Made by a program: the position numbers and the translations under genes. DNA of 54,462 bases from Clostridiales bacterium. Lineage in GTDB: Bacteria; Bacillota; Clostridia; Oscillospirales; Oscillospiraceae. The stretch covers positions 5,026-59,487 of the forward strand of contig DQIA01000057.1 in assembly GCA_003525905.1 (NCBI GenBank), written 5' to 3'. Below are positions 7,490-15,888 of this stretch, in pieces. Below the pieces are notes generated by a model. The model did no database searches and was not told the origin of the DNA. It saw only the letters and a list, made by a program, of their open reading frames with translations. How positions within the stretch are numbered: the stretch's first letter is position 1; each line of letters starts with the position of its first letter.

Positions 7490-8509
7490 TCACATTCCTC
7501 TTTCAAAAATATCCGCCAGCGTGTCCACCGGGACCTCCCGGAGCACGCAGTCGCCGATGGCGCGGGGAATGACGAGCGTGATGCGCTCTCCCGCGCGCTT
7601 TTTATCCGCCAGTGCGGCCTGTGCCAGCTGCTCCGGCGAAAACTCCGTTCGGGTGGGCAGGCCGAGCTTTATGAGCGCAGCCTCGATCTCTGCGGCATCG
7701 CGGCAGAAGGCCCGCGCCATTATGGCAAGGCCGATGGCCACGGCATGGCCGTGGGAAATACGGTAGCCGCTGAGTGTCTCGATGGCGTGCCCGGCCGTGT
7801 GGCCGAGGTTCAGCAGCTGCCGCGCACCGCGGTCGAATTCGTCGGCGCACACGGCGTCCCGCTTGCAGGCGATGCAGCGGGGCAGGACCGTCATGCGGTC
7901 GAAGTCCGTGCCGCGCGCGGCCAGATGGGAAAACAGGTCCGGGTCGAACAGCACGGCCGTCTTCAGCGCCTCGGCGCAGCCGTCGCGCAGGATGGCGGGC
8001 GGCAGCGTGTCCAGCAGCTGCGGGTCGCACACGACGGCGGCGGGCTGATGGAACGCGCCGACGAGGTTTTTGCCCTCCGGCAGGTCGATGGCCGTCTTGC
8101 CGCCGACGGACGAATCCACCATGGCAAGCAGCGTCGTCGGCACCTGCACCAGGCGGATGCCGCGCAGCCACGTTGCGGCCGCAAAGCCCGCCAGATCGCC
8201 GATGACGCCGCCGCCGAGCGCAACGACCGTGTCGGCGCGGGTCAGGCCCGCCTCGGCCAGCTTATGGAGCAGGGCGGCATACTGCGCCAGCGACTTCGTC
8301 TCCTCCCCGGCGGGAAGGATGGCCGGAACGGCGCGCACGCCGGCAGCACGCAGTGCGCGGCAGGCGCGCTCCAGCAGGAGCGGAGCCACATGCTCCTCGG
8401 TTACGACAAGGGCCGCCGTTCCCGAGGAAACATAGCGGCCGAGGTCGTCCAGCAGCCCCGGCGCGATGTCCACGCGGTAGGGCTGCGAAACGGGAATGTC
8501 GATCTTCAT
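7490..8509 (-). CDS. aroB: 3-dehydroquinate synthase
   Basis: A 339-residue NAD- and metal-dependent enzyme that cyclises DAHP to 3-dehydroquinate (step 2). Motifs: LGGGVIGDLAGFAAATWLRGI (nucleotide binding), QVPTTLLAMVDSSVGGKTAID, KNLVGAFHQP, and metal ligands in LNLGHTAGHAIE and SHGHAVAIG. The ATG at 8509 overlaps the aroF stop by 4 nt (ATGA). The longer open frame up to 8590 lies inside aroF and lacks a better ribosome site. Length is typical of the family. Confidence 0.95.
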   Translation of the reverse strand: MKIDIPVSQPYRVDIAPGLLDDLGRYVSSGTAALVVTEEHVAPLLLERACRALRAAGVRAVPAILPAGEETKSLAQYAALLHKLAEAGLTRADTVVALGGGVIGDLAGFAAATWLRGIRLVQVPTTLLAMVDSSVGGKTAIDLPEGKNLVGAFHQPAAVVCDPQLLDTLPPAILRDGCAEALKTAVLFDPDLFSHLAARGTDFDRMTVLPRCIACKRDAVCADEFDRGARQLLNLGHTAGHAIETLSGYRISHGHAVAIGLAIMARAFCRDAAEIEAALIKLGLPTRTEFSPEQLAQAALADKKRAGERITLVIPRAIGDCVLREVPVDTLADIFERGM

Positions 8510-9507
8510 CTGCAGGCCTCCCGCACGGCGTGCAGCCGCTGTGACAGCGCTGCCAGCTCCTCCGGCAGCAGAGCCTGCGCCCCGTCGCACCGGGCGTGCA
8601 GCGGGTCAGGGTGCATCTCCGCCATCACGCCGTCGGCTCCGCAGGCCGCGGCAGCCAGCGCCAACGGCGTCACAAGGGCCGCGCGACCGGCCGCATGGCT
8701 CGGGTCGACGAGGACGGGGAGATGGGTCATTTCATGCAGGGCGGGCACGGCCGCAAGGTCGAGCGTACCGCGCGTAAACGTGTCGAACGTGCGGATACCG
8801 CGCTCGCAGAGCATCACGCGCGGGTTGCCCGCCGCCAGAAGATACTCCGCGCTCAGCAGAAGCTCCTGCAGCGTTGCGCCGACGCCGCGCTTGAGCAGCA
8901 CCGGCTTTTCGCTGCGGCCGAGCGTCCGCAGCAGGTCATAGTTCTGCATATTGCGCGCGCCGATCTGGATGACGTCCACATCGGCGAACGCGTCGAGCTG
9001 GGCGGCGCTCATCAGCTCGGACACGACGGGAAGCCCCGTCTCGTGCCCGGCGGCGATGAGCAGGCGCAGCCCCTCTGCGCCCAGCCCGGAAAAATCATAG
9101 GGAGAGGTGCGCGGCTTGAATGCCCCGCCGCGCAGCAGGCAGACGCCTGCGGCCCTTGCCTGCCGGGCTGCCGTAAAGATCTGCTCCTCCGATTCCACGG
9201 CGCACGGCCCTGCGATCAGGCCGAAGTTCCCGCCGCCGAAGCGCGCGCCGCCCACGGAGACGACCGTCGGCTCGGGGTGCAGGCGGCGGCTGCACAGGGG
9301 GTACGGCTCTGTCAGCCGGAGGACGTCCTCCACGGCCGGGAAACGCGCCGCAAGGCTCGGGTCGATGCGGGAGACGTCGCCCGTCAGGCAGAAAAACGGC
9401 CGCTCCGGCGTGCCGGTGACGCGGACCTCCGCGCCAAGCTCCCGCAGCCAGGCAAGCAGGCGCTCCTGCTCCGCCTGCGGGGCATGCTGTTTCAGCAGAA
9501 TGACCAT
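8506..9507 (-). CDS. aroF: 3-deoxy-7-phosphoheptulonate (DAHP) synthase
   Basis: A 333-residue type I-beta DAHP synthase, condensing PEP and erythrose 4-phosphate (step 1 of the pathway). Residues 1-75 form an N-terminal ferredoxin-like extension (ILLKQHAPQAEQERLLAWLRELG), the feature that carries feedback control in Thermotoga-type enzymes. The barrel has IAGPCAVESEEQ, LRGGAFKPRTSPYDFSG, IQIGARNMQNYDLL, LLKRG and DPSHAAG. ATG 9507 has GGAGGA 8 nt upstream. It starts 21 bp after the MATE gene and opens the aro gene run. The gene symbol follows common usage for this family. Confidence 0.93.
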   Translation of the reverse strand: MVILLKQHAPQAEQERLLAWLRELGAEVRVTGTPERPFFCLTGDVSRIDPSLAARFPAVEDVLRLTEPYPLCSRRLHPEPTVVSVGGARFGGGNFGLIAGPCAVESEEQIFTAARQARAAGVCLLRGGAFKPRTSPYDFSGLGAEGLRLLIAAGHETGLPVVSELMSAAQLDAFADVDVIQIGARNMQNYDLLRTLGRSEKPVLLKRGVGATLQELLLSAEYLLAAGNPRVMLCERGIRTFDTFTRGTLDLAAVPALHEMTHLPVLVDPSHAAGRAALVTPLALAAAACGADGVMAEMHPDPLHARCDGAQALLPEELAALSQRLHAVREACR

Positions 9508-9528
9508 CGGGCCGTTCCTCCTTCTCGC

Positions 9529-10932
9529 TTATTCTGCCGCCGGCATCCGGCTGAGCGGGCGGATCTTCTTCCGATACAGGCGGAGGAACAGGATGACCGT
9601 CATCGCCAGCGAGGCGACCTCCGCGATCGGGAAGGCGAACCAGACGGCGTCGATGTTCCCGGAAAGCGACAGCAGGTAGGCCACCGGAAGCAGCACGACC
9701 AGCTGGCGCGCGATGGAGACGATCATGCTGTAGACGCTGTTGCCGAGAGCCTGGAACACGCCGCCGACGATGATGCACGCGCCTGCGAACACGAAGGCGA
9801 GGCTCATGGTGCGCAGCGCCGGGTCGCCGACGGCCAGCATGTCCGCATTGGCGTTGAACAGGCCGAGCAGGGCCTGCGGGATGAGCTGGAAGGCCGCCAC
9901 GCCGATCACCATCAGCGCCGTTGCGCCGAGGATGCCGCACTTCAGCACGCCGAGGATGCGCTTCGGCTTCCGCGCGCCGTAGTTATAGGCCGCAATAGCC
10001 AGCGCGGCGTTGTTGATGCCGAACACCGGCATGAAGATGAAGCTCTGCAGCTTGTAGTATGCGCCGAAGACGGCCGTGCCGACCTCACCGAGTCCCACGC
10101 GGACGTGCTCAAAGCGCATGAGCACGAGATTCATGCCGTAGTACATCACCGAGCCGATGGCGACCATGATCATGGACGGCACGCCGATGGCCAGAATGCG
10201 GCCGATGAGCTTCCAGTCCGGGCGGAAGCCGCGCAGATGCAGGCGGACGTCCGGATTTTTGCGGTGGTTGAGGATCATGGCCAGAATAAACGCCACGATC
10301 TGGCCGAGCACCGTGGCCACGGCTGCACCGGCGACCTCCATGCGCGGCAGGCCGAACAGGCCGAAGATGAGGATGGGGTCAAAAATGATGTTCAGGACCG
10401 CGCCGGTGCCCTGCGTGAAGAGGGTGTAGATCGTGCGGCCCGTGGACTGCAGCAGGCGCTCAAAGATGATCTCGCCGAAGATGCCGAACGAGGCGATCGT
10501 GATGATGCGGATATAGCCCGTGCCGTAGGCAATGACGGCTTCGTTCGACGTCTGGGAGCGCATGAAGAGCTCCGCGCAGAAAATGCCGAACAGGGCGCTG
10601 AGCAGCATGCCCAGCCCGGCAAGAAAGACGCCGTTCAGGGCAGAGCGGTTCACCATGTCCGCATCGCGTTCGCCGAGCGCGCGCGACAGCAGGGCATTGA
10701 CGCCGACGGCCGTGCCCGTTGCGATGCCGATCATGATGTTCTGCACCGGGAAGGCCAGCGAAACGGCGTTGAGTGCGTCCTGATTAACGTCCGAAATTTT
10801 CGCGACAAAGGCGCTGTCGACCACGTTGTAAAGCGCCTGCACCAGCATGGACAGGGCCATCGGCAGCGCCATGGTCAGCAGCAGCCGCCCAATGGGCATC
10901 GTGCCCATTTTGTTTTCCTTCAAACTACTCAT
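9529..10932 (-). CDS. MATE family efflux transporter
   Basis: A 467-residue polytopic membrane protein with twelve predicted helices, of the MATE (multidrug and toxin extrusion) family. N-terminal helix LLLTMALPMALSMLVQALYNVVDSAFVA and the repeated half around IGRILAIGVPSMIMVAIGSVMYYGMN are characteristic. ATG 10932 has AGGAG 9 nt upstream; the frame extends to 11061 but only across the promoter. It is the first gene of the operon and is followed after 21 bp by aroF, so it may be co-expressed with the shikimate genes. The substrate is unknown; a role linked to aromatic compounds is speculation from position only. Confidence 0.88.
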   Translation of the reverse strand: MSSLKENKMGTMPIGRLLLTMALPMALSMLVQALYNVVDSAFVAKISDVNQDALNAVSLAFPVQNIMIGIATGTAVGVNALLSRALGERDADMVNRSALNGVFLAGLGMLLSALFGIFCAELFMRSQTSNEAVIAYGTGYIRIITIASFGIFGEIIFERLLQSTGRTIYTLFTQGTGAVLNIIFDPILIFGLFGLPRMEVAGAAVATVLGQIVAFILAMILNHRKNPDVRLHLRGFRPDWKLIGRILAIGVPSMIMVAIGSVMYYGMNLVLMRFEHVRVGLGEVGTAVFGAYYKLQSFIFMPVFGINNAALAIAAYNYGARKPKRILGVLKCGILGATALMVIGVAAFQLIPQALLGLFNANADMLAVGDPALRTMSLAFVFAGACIIVGGVFQALGNSVYSMIVSIARQLVVLLPVAYLLSLSGNIDAVWFAFPIAEVASLAMTVILFLRLYRKKIRPLSRMPAAE

Positions 10933-10968
10933 TGCTTTCTTTCTCCTAACCACAGTCATGCAGTTTAT

Positions 10969-10997
10969 ATTATAGAGGAGACAGGTAAGGAATGCAA
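10969..10997 (-). promoter_or_regulatory. Sigma-A promoter of the MATE-aro operon
   Basis: Minus strand: -35 TTGCAT (10992-10997), 17-nt spacer, consensus -10 TATAAT (10969-10974). No terminator or second promoter is apparent between the MATE gene and aroQ. Confidence 0.75.
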
Positions 10998-11127
10998 GCA
11001 GACTGTCAAAAAATCTGCCCAGCCGAAAGTTTCGGAGGGACTTTTTCACCAAGCTGTGCAAGGCCCTGCCGCGGCATGCGGCGGGCTGTCGAAAGAACCG
11101 GCAATTTGCACAAAAATCAGAAATCCG

Positions 11128-11157
11128 TCAACATTTTCCCGCGCGTTGTGCTATACT
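11128..11157 (+). promoter_or_regulatory. Candidate promoter of the kinase-glpK operon
   Basis: -10 TATACT (11152-11157) with a weak -35 TCAACA (11128-11133) at 18 nt. A start near 11164 would place a perfect 7-bp hairpin (GTCCCGG, 11170-11176, with 11182-11188) at the extreme 5' end of the mRNA, 19 nt before the start codon. Confidence 0.5.
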
Positions 11158-11206
11158 GGAAGGAAACACGTCCCGGCTTTTCCGGGACCCAGAGGAGGAA
11201 CGCCCT

Positions 11207-12118
11207 ATGACGACCGATCAGCTCAGCGCCCTGCTTGCGCAGGACCCCGCCGCGGTGCTGGAGCATGACCGCAGACTTTATGAACAGCAGATCGTCCGCG
11301 CGGCCGATCTCATCGCCGCCCATGCGCAGGAGCGCCCGGCCGTGCTGCTGGCGGGGCCGTCCGGCTCCGGCAAGACGACGACCGCCCTGCTCATCGAGCG
11401 GGAGCTGGACCGCCGCGGCATGGAGACGCACACGCTCTCCATGGACGACTATTTCTGCCCGCTCACGGAGCGGGAGCTGGAGCTTTTCAGCCGCAACGAG
11501 CTGGACCTCGAGCGCCCGTCGCGCGTCGACGTGCCGTTTTTCCAGGAGCAGCTCGGCAAGCTGCTGGCGGGCGAGGAGGTGGAGCTGCCGCACTATGACT
11601 TCAAAAACAGCGTCCGTGTCTTCGATGGCCGCACGCTGCGCAGGCGGCCCGGCGAGCTGGTCATTCTGGAGGGCATCCACGCCCTGAACCCGGAGGTCAC
11701 GGGCTATGACGGCCGCACGACGCGCATCTATGTCAGCGTCCGCACGCGCATCACCCCGCGCAGCGGCCATCCGCTCCATCCGTCGAAGATCCGTCTCGTC
11801 CGCCGTATGCTGCGCGACAGCACGGGCCGCGGCCGCGCCCTGTCCGAGACCATCGCCATGCGCGAGCGCGTCGACCGCGGCGAGCAGCGCTATATCATGC
11901 CCTTCAAGCCGCGCGCCCACGGCAGCATCGACTCGTTCTATTCCGCCGAGCTCGGCGTCTACCGCCCGCTGCTGCGGGACGAACTGGAGCGCCTTGCCCT
12001 GCCGGAGCTGTCCGACGTGCTCGAGGTCATGCGGGAGCTGCCGGACGTCCCGGCGGATCTCGTGCCGCAGGATTCCCTCCTGCGCGAATTCATCGGCGGC
12101 AGCACGCTGCCTTACTGA
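11207..12118 (+). CDS. Uridine kinase/phosphoribulokinase-like P-loop kinase
   Basis: A 303-residue protein with a P-loop GPSGSGKT at 50-57, the MDDYF segment of the uridine kinase family (about 78-82) and the LERPSRVDVPFFQEQL and VILEGIHAL motifs. It belongs to the phosphoribulokinase/uridine kinase superfamily and should phosphorylate a nucleoside or small alcohol with ATP. It is longer than bacterial Udk (about 210 residues) because of N-terminal and C-terminal extensions, so the substrate is uncertain. ATG 11207 has GAGGAGGA 8 nt upstream. It lies 9 bp before glpK and is probably co-transcribed with it. Confidence 0.82.
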   Translation: MTTDQLSALLAQDPAAVLEHDRRLYEQQIVRAADLIAAHAQERPAVLLAGPSGSGKTTTALLIERELDRRGMETHTLSMDDYFCPLTERELELFSRNELDLERPSRVDVPFFQEQLGKLLAGEEVELPHYDFKNSVRVFDGRTLRRRPGELVILEGIHALNPEVTGYDGRTTRIYVSVRTRITPRSGHPLHPSKIRLVRRMLRDSTGRGRALSETIAMRERVDRGEQRYIMPFKPRAHGSIDSFYSAELGVYRPLLRDELERLALPELSDVLEVMRELPDVPADLVPQDSLLREFIGGSTLPY

Positions 12119-12127
12119 GGAGGAACC

Positions 12128-13618
12128 ATGAAAAAATACCTTGTCGCCCTCGATCAGGGCACGACGAGCAGCCGCGCCATCGTCTTTGACCGCTCCCAGC
12201 AGATCGTCGCCTCCGCGCAGAAGGAATTCCCCCAGCTCTACCCGCAGGCGGGCTGGGTGGAGCACGATCCGCTCGAATTATACTCCAGCCAGTACGGCGT
12301 CATGATGGAGGCCATCACGCGCGGCGGCATCGACCCCGCGGAGATCGCCGCCATCGGCATCACGAACCAGCGCGAGACGACCATCGTCTGGGAAAAGGCC
12401 ACGGGCCGCCCCATTTACCCTGCCATCGTCTGGCAGTGCCGCCGCACGGCCGCCCTGTGCGACCGGCTGCGTGCCGACGGGCTGACGGAGCACATTCGAG
12501 CCGTCACGGGCCTTGTGCCGGACGCCTATTTCTCGGCTACAAAAATTCGGTGGATCCTCGACCATGTGCCCGGTGCGCAGGAGCGCGCCGAGCGCGGCGA
12601 GCTGCTGTTCGGCACGGTGGATTCGTGGCTCATCTGGAAGCTGACGCGCGGCCGCGTTCACGCAACGGACGTGACGAACGCCTCACGCACCATGCTCTTT
12701 GACATCCGCCGCCTCGACTGGGACGAGACGCTCCTGCAGGCTCTGCGCATCCCGCGCTGCATGCTGCCGGACGTCCGCCCGAGCAGCGGCGACTTCGCCA
12801 CCTGCAACATCCAGGGCGTGGAAATTCCCATCGCGGGCGCGGCGGGCGACCAGCAGGCCGCGCTGTTCGGCCAGTGCTGCTTCGCCCCCGGCGAGGCCAA
12901 GAATACCTACGGCACGGGCTGCTTTCTGCTCATGAACACGGGCGAGACGCCCTGCGTCAGCCGCCACGGCCTTGTCACGACCATCGCGGCCGGGCTCGGC
13001 GGCCATGTGACCTATGCCCTCGAGGGCAGCGTCTTTGTCGGCGGGGCCGTCATCCAGTGGCTGCGCGACGAAATGCGCTTCCTCAGCGAGGCAAGCGACG
13101 CGGAGTATTATGCGCAGAAGGTCGACTCCACCGGCGGCGTGTATTTTGTCCCGGCCTTCACGGGCCTCGGCGCGCCGTATTGGGATATGTACGCCCGCGG
13201 GGCCATTGTCGGCATCACGCGCGGCACGAAGCGCGAGCACATCATCCGCGCTGCGCAGGAATCCATCGCCTACCAGAGCATGGACCTCGTCGCCGCCATG
13301 GAGAAGGACACCGGCGTGCCGCTGCGCGAGCTGCGCGTCGACGGCGGTGCGAGCCGCGATGCCTTCCTCATGCAGTTCCAGGCGGACATGCTGGCCACGC
13401 CGGTGCGCCGCCCTGTCATCCGCGAGACAACGGCCCTCGGCGCGGCGTATCTGGCCGGGCTCGCCGTCGGCATCTGGCACGATCCGGACGAGCTGCGCCG
13501 CCAGTGGCGGTGCGATGTCAGCTTTTTGCCGTGCATGACGGCCGAGCAGCGCGAAAAAAATCGCCGCGGCTGGGCAAAGGCCGTCGGCAGGAGCCTCGAT
13601 TGGGCAAGGGAAGAGTAA
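12128..13618 (+). CDS. glpK: Glycerol kinase
   Basis: A 496-residue FGGY-family kinase that makes glycerol 3-phosphate from glycerol and ATP. Signatures: [20 protein letters not shown] N-terminus ([14 protein letters not shown]), [44 protein letters not shown], the [11 protein letters not shown] loop and [17 protein letters not shown] near the C-terminus. Length equals that of typical GlpK. ATG 12128 has GAGGAGGAA upstream. No glycerol facilitator or glycerol-3-phosphate dehydrogenase is adjacent. It probably shares the transcript of the upstream kinase. Confidence 0.96.
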   Translation: MKKYLVALDQGTTSSRAIVFDRSQQIVASAQKEFPQLYPQAGWVEHDPLELYSSQYGVMMEAITRGGIDPAEIAAIGITNQRETTIVWEKATGRPIYPAIVWQCRRTAALCDRLRADGLTEHIRAVTGLVPDAYFSATKIRWILDHVPGAQERAERGELLFGTVDSWLIWKLTRGRVHATDVTNASRTMLFDIRRLDWDETLLQALRIPRCMLPDVRPSSGDFATCNIQGVEIPIAGAAGDQQAALFGQCCFAPGEAKNTYGTGCFLLMNTGETPCVSRHGLVTTIAAGLGGHVTYALEGSVFVGGAVIQWLRDEMRFLSEASDAEYYAQKVDSTGGVYFVPAFTGLGAPYWDMYARGAIVGITRGTKREHIIRAAQESIAYQSMDLVAAMEKDTGVPLRELRVDGGASRDAFLMQFQADMLATPVRRPVIRETTALGAAYLAGLAVGIWHDPDELRRQWRCDVSFLPCMTAEQREKNRRGWAKAVGRSLDWAREE

Positions 13619-14049
13619 ACTGATAATTGAAAATTGATAATGGAAAGTGGAGAATTTCACAAAGCTGCCAGTCATGCGTTGTAGGGGAGCGGACAGCCGG
13701 GCCCGGCGCAATGCTGCCGATCCGAACAGGCTATCGCTAAAACGGTGATGGCCCCCGATTTGTCATTGCGAGGGCGCTTTGCGCCCGTGGCAATCTCGGG
13801 AAGGCACTGCCGACTCGTACCGGCCGCCGTTAAAACGGAACCGGTCCCGACGGGGCTTGTAGCGGCGCTCACTGCGCAGCCGTTGGCGGCTTTGCCGCCT
13901 TACGGATGCGGCGTGCCCCTTGCGGGTAGTGAACGCCCTGTACGGGGCTATTCAACCGCGTAAGGACGCTGGTCTGCACTGCCCTGATGTGTCATTGCGA
14001 GGAGGCGCGGCCGGGCAGGGCACGCCCCTGCCCCTGCAACGACCTTCTC
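13619..14049. repeat. Intergenic region with dispersed repeat copies
   Basis: No credible gene is seen between glpK and secG. The sequence is a patchwork of repeat-like blocks: an AT-rich run of GATAATTGAAAATT type after glpK; 13751-13772, the exact reverse complement of 34-55; and 13990-14006, which shares a TGTCATTGCGAGGAGGC block with the left end of the window. A GGCGGC/GCCGCC hairpin lies near 13890. These look like host dispersed repeats that accumulate between convergent genes. Confidence 0.55.
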
Positions 14050-14061
14050 CAAAATACAAAA

Positions 14062-14087
14062 AATCCCCCTGCGCACGCAGGGGGATT
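14062..14087 (-). terminator. Rho-independent terminator of secG
   Basis: A perfect 12-bp stem (AATCCCCCTGCG and its complement) with a CA loop, followed on the minus strand by a T-rich run (TTTTTTGTATTTT). It is 12 nt past the secG stop. Confidence 0.85.
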
Positions 14088-14099
14088 AGCTGCCTTATC

Positions 14100-14342
14100 T
14101 TACAGAGAGCCGAGCAGAGCGACGAACAGCGTCAGCAGGACGAATACAGCGGCGATCCACTTCGTCAGGCGGGAGAGCTTCGCGTCCAGCGTGCCGGCCT
14201 TGCCCTTGCCAAGATAGGTGTCGGAACCGCCGGCGATCGCGCCGAGGCCATCCTCTGCGCCATTCTGGAGAATGATCACGACCGTCAGTACAACGCAGGA
14301 GATCATCTGGAAGATCAGGAGAATCAGCTTCAGGGTATCCAT
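14100..14342 (-). CDS. secG: Preprotein translocase subunit SecG
   Basis: An 80-residue protein with two transmembrane helices: residues 5-27 (LKLILLIFQMISCVVLTVVIILQ) and 61-79 (WIAAVFVLLTLFVALLGSL). Between them is the conserved SecG loop (QNGAEDGLGAIAGGSDTYLG). SecG is the third membrane subunit of the SecYEG channel and aids SecA-driven export. ATG 14342 has GGAGG 9 nt upstream. It is monocistronic, with its own promoter and terminator. Confidence 0.93.
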   Translation of the reverse strand: MDTLKLILLIFQMISCVVLTVVIILQNGAEDGLGAIAGGSDTYLGKGKAGTLDAKLSRLTKWIAAVFVLLTLFVALLGSL

Positions 14343-14428
14343 AGTAAAAAACCTCCAAAAACGGCCGCGGTTACGGCAGCGGCCTGCCGGAATCAGCCCA
14401 AAGGGCGAATATACATACAGTGCCTACA

Positions 14429-14457
14429 ATAATATCATAATGTGCCGGAATTATCAA
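14429..14457 (-). promoter_or_regulatory. Sigma-A promoter of secG
   Basis: Minus strand: -35 TTGATA (14452-14457), 17-nt spacer, -10 TATTAT (14429-14434). Confidence 0.65.
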
Positions 14458-14469
14458 GCACTTTTTTTG

Positions 14470-15591
14470 TTATTTCGTGGCCCACGTTCCCGTTGCGGCG
14501 CAGGTGAGGTAGGCGTTGATGAAGCCGTCGAGGTCGCCGTCCATCACGGCGTTGACGTTCGTGCTCTCAAAGCCCGTGCGGGTATCCTTCACAAGGGTAT
14601 AGGGCATGAAGACGTAGGAGCGGATCTGGCTGCCCCACTCGATCTTCTGCTGCACGCCCTTGATGTCGGAAATTTTCTCGAGGTGCTCGCGCTCCTTGAT
14701 CTCGATGAGCTTCGAGCGCAGCATGCGCATACACGTTTCCTTGTTCTGGAACTGGTCGCGCTGCGTCTGGCAGGAGACGACGATGCCGGTCGGCTTATGG
14801 ATGAGGCGGACGGCGGAGGACGTCTTGTTGATGTGCTGGCCGCCTGCGCCGGACGAGCGGTAGACCTGCATTTCGATGTCCTCGGGGCGAATTTCGACCT
14901 CGACGTCGTCCGGGATCTCCGGGATGACCTCCACGGCGGAGAACGACGTGTGGCGGCGGCCCGCCGCGTCGAACGGCGAGACGCGCACGAGGCGGTGCAC
15001 GCCGGCCTCGCCCTTCAGGAAGCCGTAGGCGTTGTCGCCCTCGATCATGATGTCCGCCGACTTCAGGCCGGCTTCGTCGCCGTCGAGATAGTCGAGAATT
15101 TTATAGGTAAAGCCGTGTGCCTCGGCCCAGCGGGTATACATGCGGTAGAGCATGGCGCACCAATCCTGCGCCTCCGTGCCGCCCGCGCCCGCGTGGAAGG
15201 ACAGCAGCGCGTTGTTCGCGTCATATTCGCCCGTCAGCAGGGTCTCCAGACGGGCCTCCTCCATGTCGGCCTCGAGCTTGGCATAGCCCGCCGTCAGCTC
15301 CTCGAGCATGGAGTCGTCGTTTTCCTCCAGCGCCATTTCGCAGATGGTCATCAGGTCGTCCCATTCGCTGCACATGGACTGGAACTTGTCGCGCTTGCGC
15401 TCGAGCGTCTTCGTGCGCATGACGGCCTTCTGCGAGCGCGCGGGGTCGTCCCAGAAGCCGGGGGCCTCCGCCATGGCGTGCAGGCGCTCCAGCTCATCAA
15501 GCAGGCTCTGCGGCACAAAGGCGGCGCGCAGCTCCTCAAGCTTCGGCTTCAGGTCGTTCAGTTTGCTCTTATATTCTTCAAATTCGATCAT
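14470..15591 (-). CDS. prfB: Peptide chain release factor 2
   Basis: A 373-residue RF2 that terminates translation at UGA and UAA. The SPF recognition tripeptide (VRVSPFDAAG) and the catalytic GGQ loop (SSGAGGQHINKTSSAVR) are intact. Most bacterial prfB genes need a +1 programmed frameshift near codon 25 at CTTTGA; here the frame is continuous from ATG 15591 and the corresponding position reads CTTTGTG, so the autoregulatory in-frame stop is absent. GGAG lies about 10 nt upstream. It has its own promoter and ends 12 nt before the secG promoter. Confidence 0.95.
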   Translation of the reverse strand: MIEFEEYKSKLNDLKPKLEELRAAFVPQSLLDELERLHAMAEAPGFWDDPARSQKAVMRTKTLERKRDKFQSMCSEWDDLMTICEMALEENDDSMLEELTAGYAKLEADMEEARLETLLTGEYDANNALLSFHAGAGGTEAQDWCAMLYRMYTRWAEAHGFTYKILDYLDGDEAGLKSADIMIEGDNAYGFLKGEAGVHRLVRVSPFDAAGRRHTSFSAVEVIPEIPDDVEVEIRPEDIEMQVYRSSGAGGQHINKTSSAVRLIHKPTGIVVSCQTQRDQFQNKETCMRMLRSKLIEIKEREHLEKISDIKGVQQKIEWGSQIRSYVFMPYTLVKDTRTGFESTNVNAVMDGDLDGFINAYLTCAATGTWATK

Positions 15592-15624
15592 GACAGTATT
15601 CTCCAGTTTCGGAATATCATATAT

Positions 15625-15653
15625 AGTATAGCCGAAAGAAGCCCTCCTGTAAA
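15625..15653 (-). promoter_or_regulatory. Sigma-A promoter of prfB
   Basis: Minus strand: -35 TTTACA (15648-15653), 17-nt spacer, -10 TATACT (15625-15630). Confidence 0.7.
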
Positions 15654-15671
15654 GGGAAATTTTCTGCCCGT

Positions 15672-15752
15672 TCAGCGCGTGCTGATCTCATATTCCACGT
15701 CTGCGAAGATCAGATCGTCCACGTCTCCGCACACCTGCTCCCACCATGGCAT
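15672..15752 (-). CDS. Possible small protein (26 residues)
   Basis: A short acidic frame, MPWWEQVCGDVDDLIFADVE followed by six more residues, preceded by an unusually good ribosome site (GGGAGGGAGGG) 2-8 nt before the ATG at 15752. It lies upstream of prfB in the same orientation. I do not recognise a family. It has two tryptophans, one cysteine and a strongly acidic centre. The good ribosome site and the lack of any other gene here are the only support; it could be fortuitous. Confidence 0.35.
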   Translation of the reverse strand: MPWWEQVCGDVDDLIFADVEYEISTR

Positions 15753-15841
15753 GGCCCTCCCTCCCTTCCGCCTTTTGACGCTCAGGCCTCCCATTGTATG
15801 CGTCCGGAAGGGAAAAATCGCGCGACTTTTGGCGCTGCCTC

Positions 15842-15870
15842 TTGACATTTTTTCAAAAAACCGCTAAGAT
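15842..15870 (+). promoter_or_regulatory. Promoter of the interrupted tRNA-Arg gene
   Basis: Consensus -35 TTGACA (15842-15847), 17-nt spacer, -10 TAAGAT (15865-15870). Transcription would start near 15877, about 12 nt before the tRNA. After integration of the element the next terminator downstream is at 16066-16100, so this host promoter should read through the tRNA 5' half into the complete tRNA carried by the element. Confidence 0.75.
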
Positions 15871-15888
15871 GATTCGGTAAATACACAT

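Noticed and set aside
8596..11268. Open frame of 890 codons on the plus strand opposite the aro and MATE genes
   Set aside because: It is antisense to aroF and MATE, which have clear motifs and ribosome sites. The translation is His/Arg/Ala-rich without any domain, as expected from the complement of GC-rich genes.
14218..15867. Long plus-strand frame opposite secG and prfB
   Set aside because: It crosses two well-supported genes and their promoters in antisense and has no domain.
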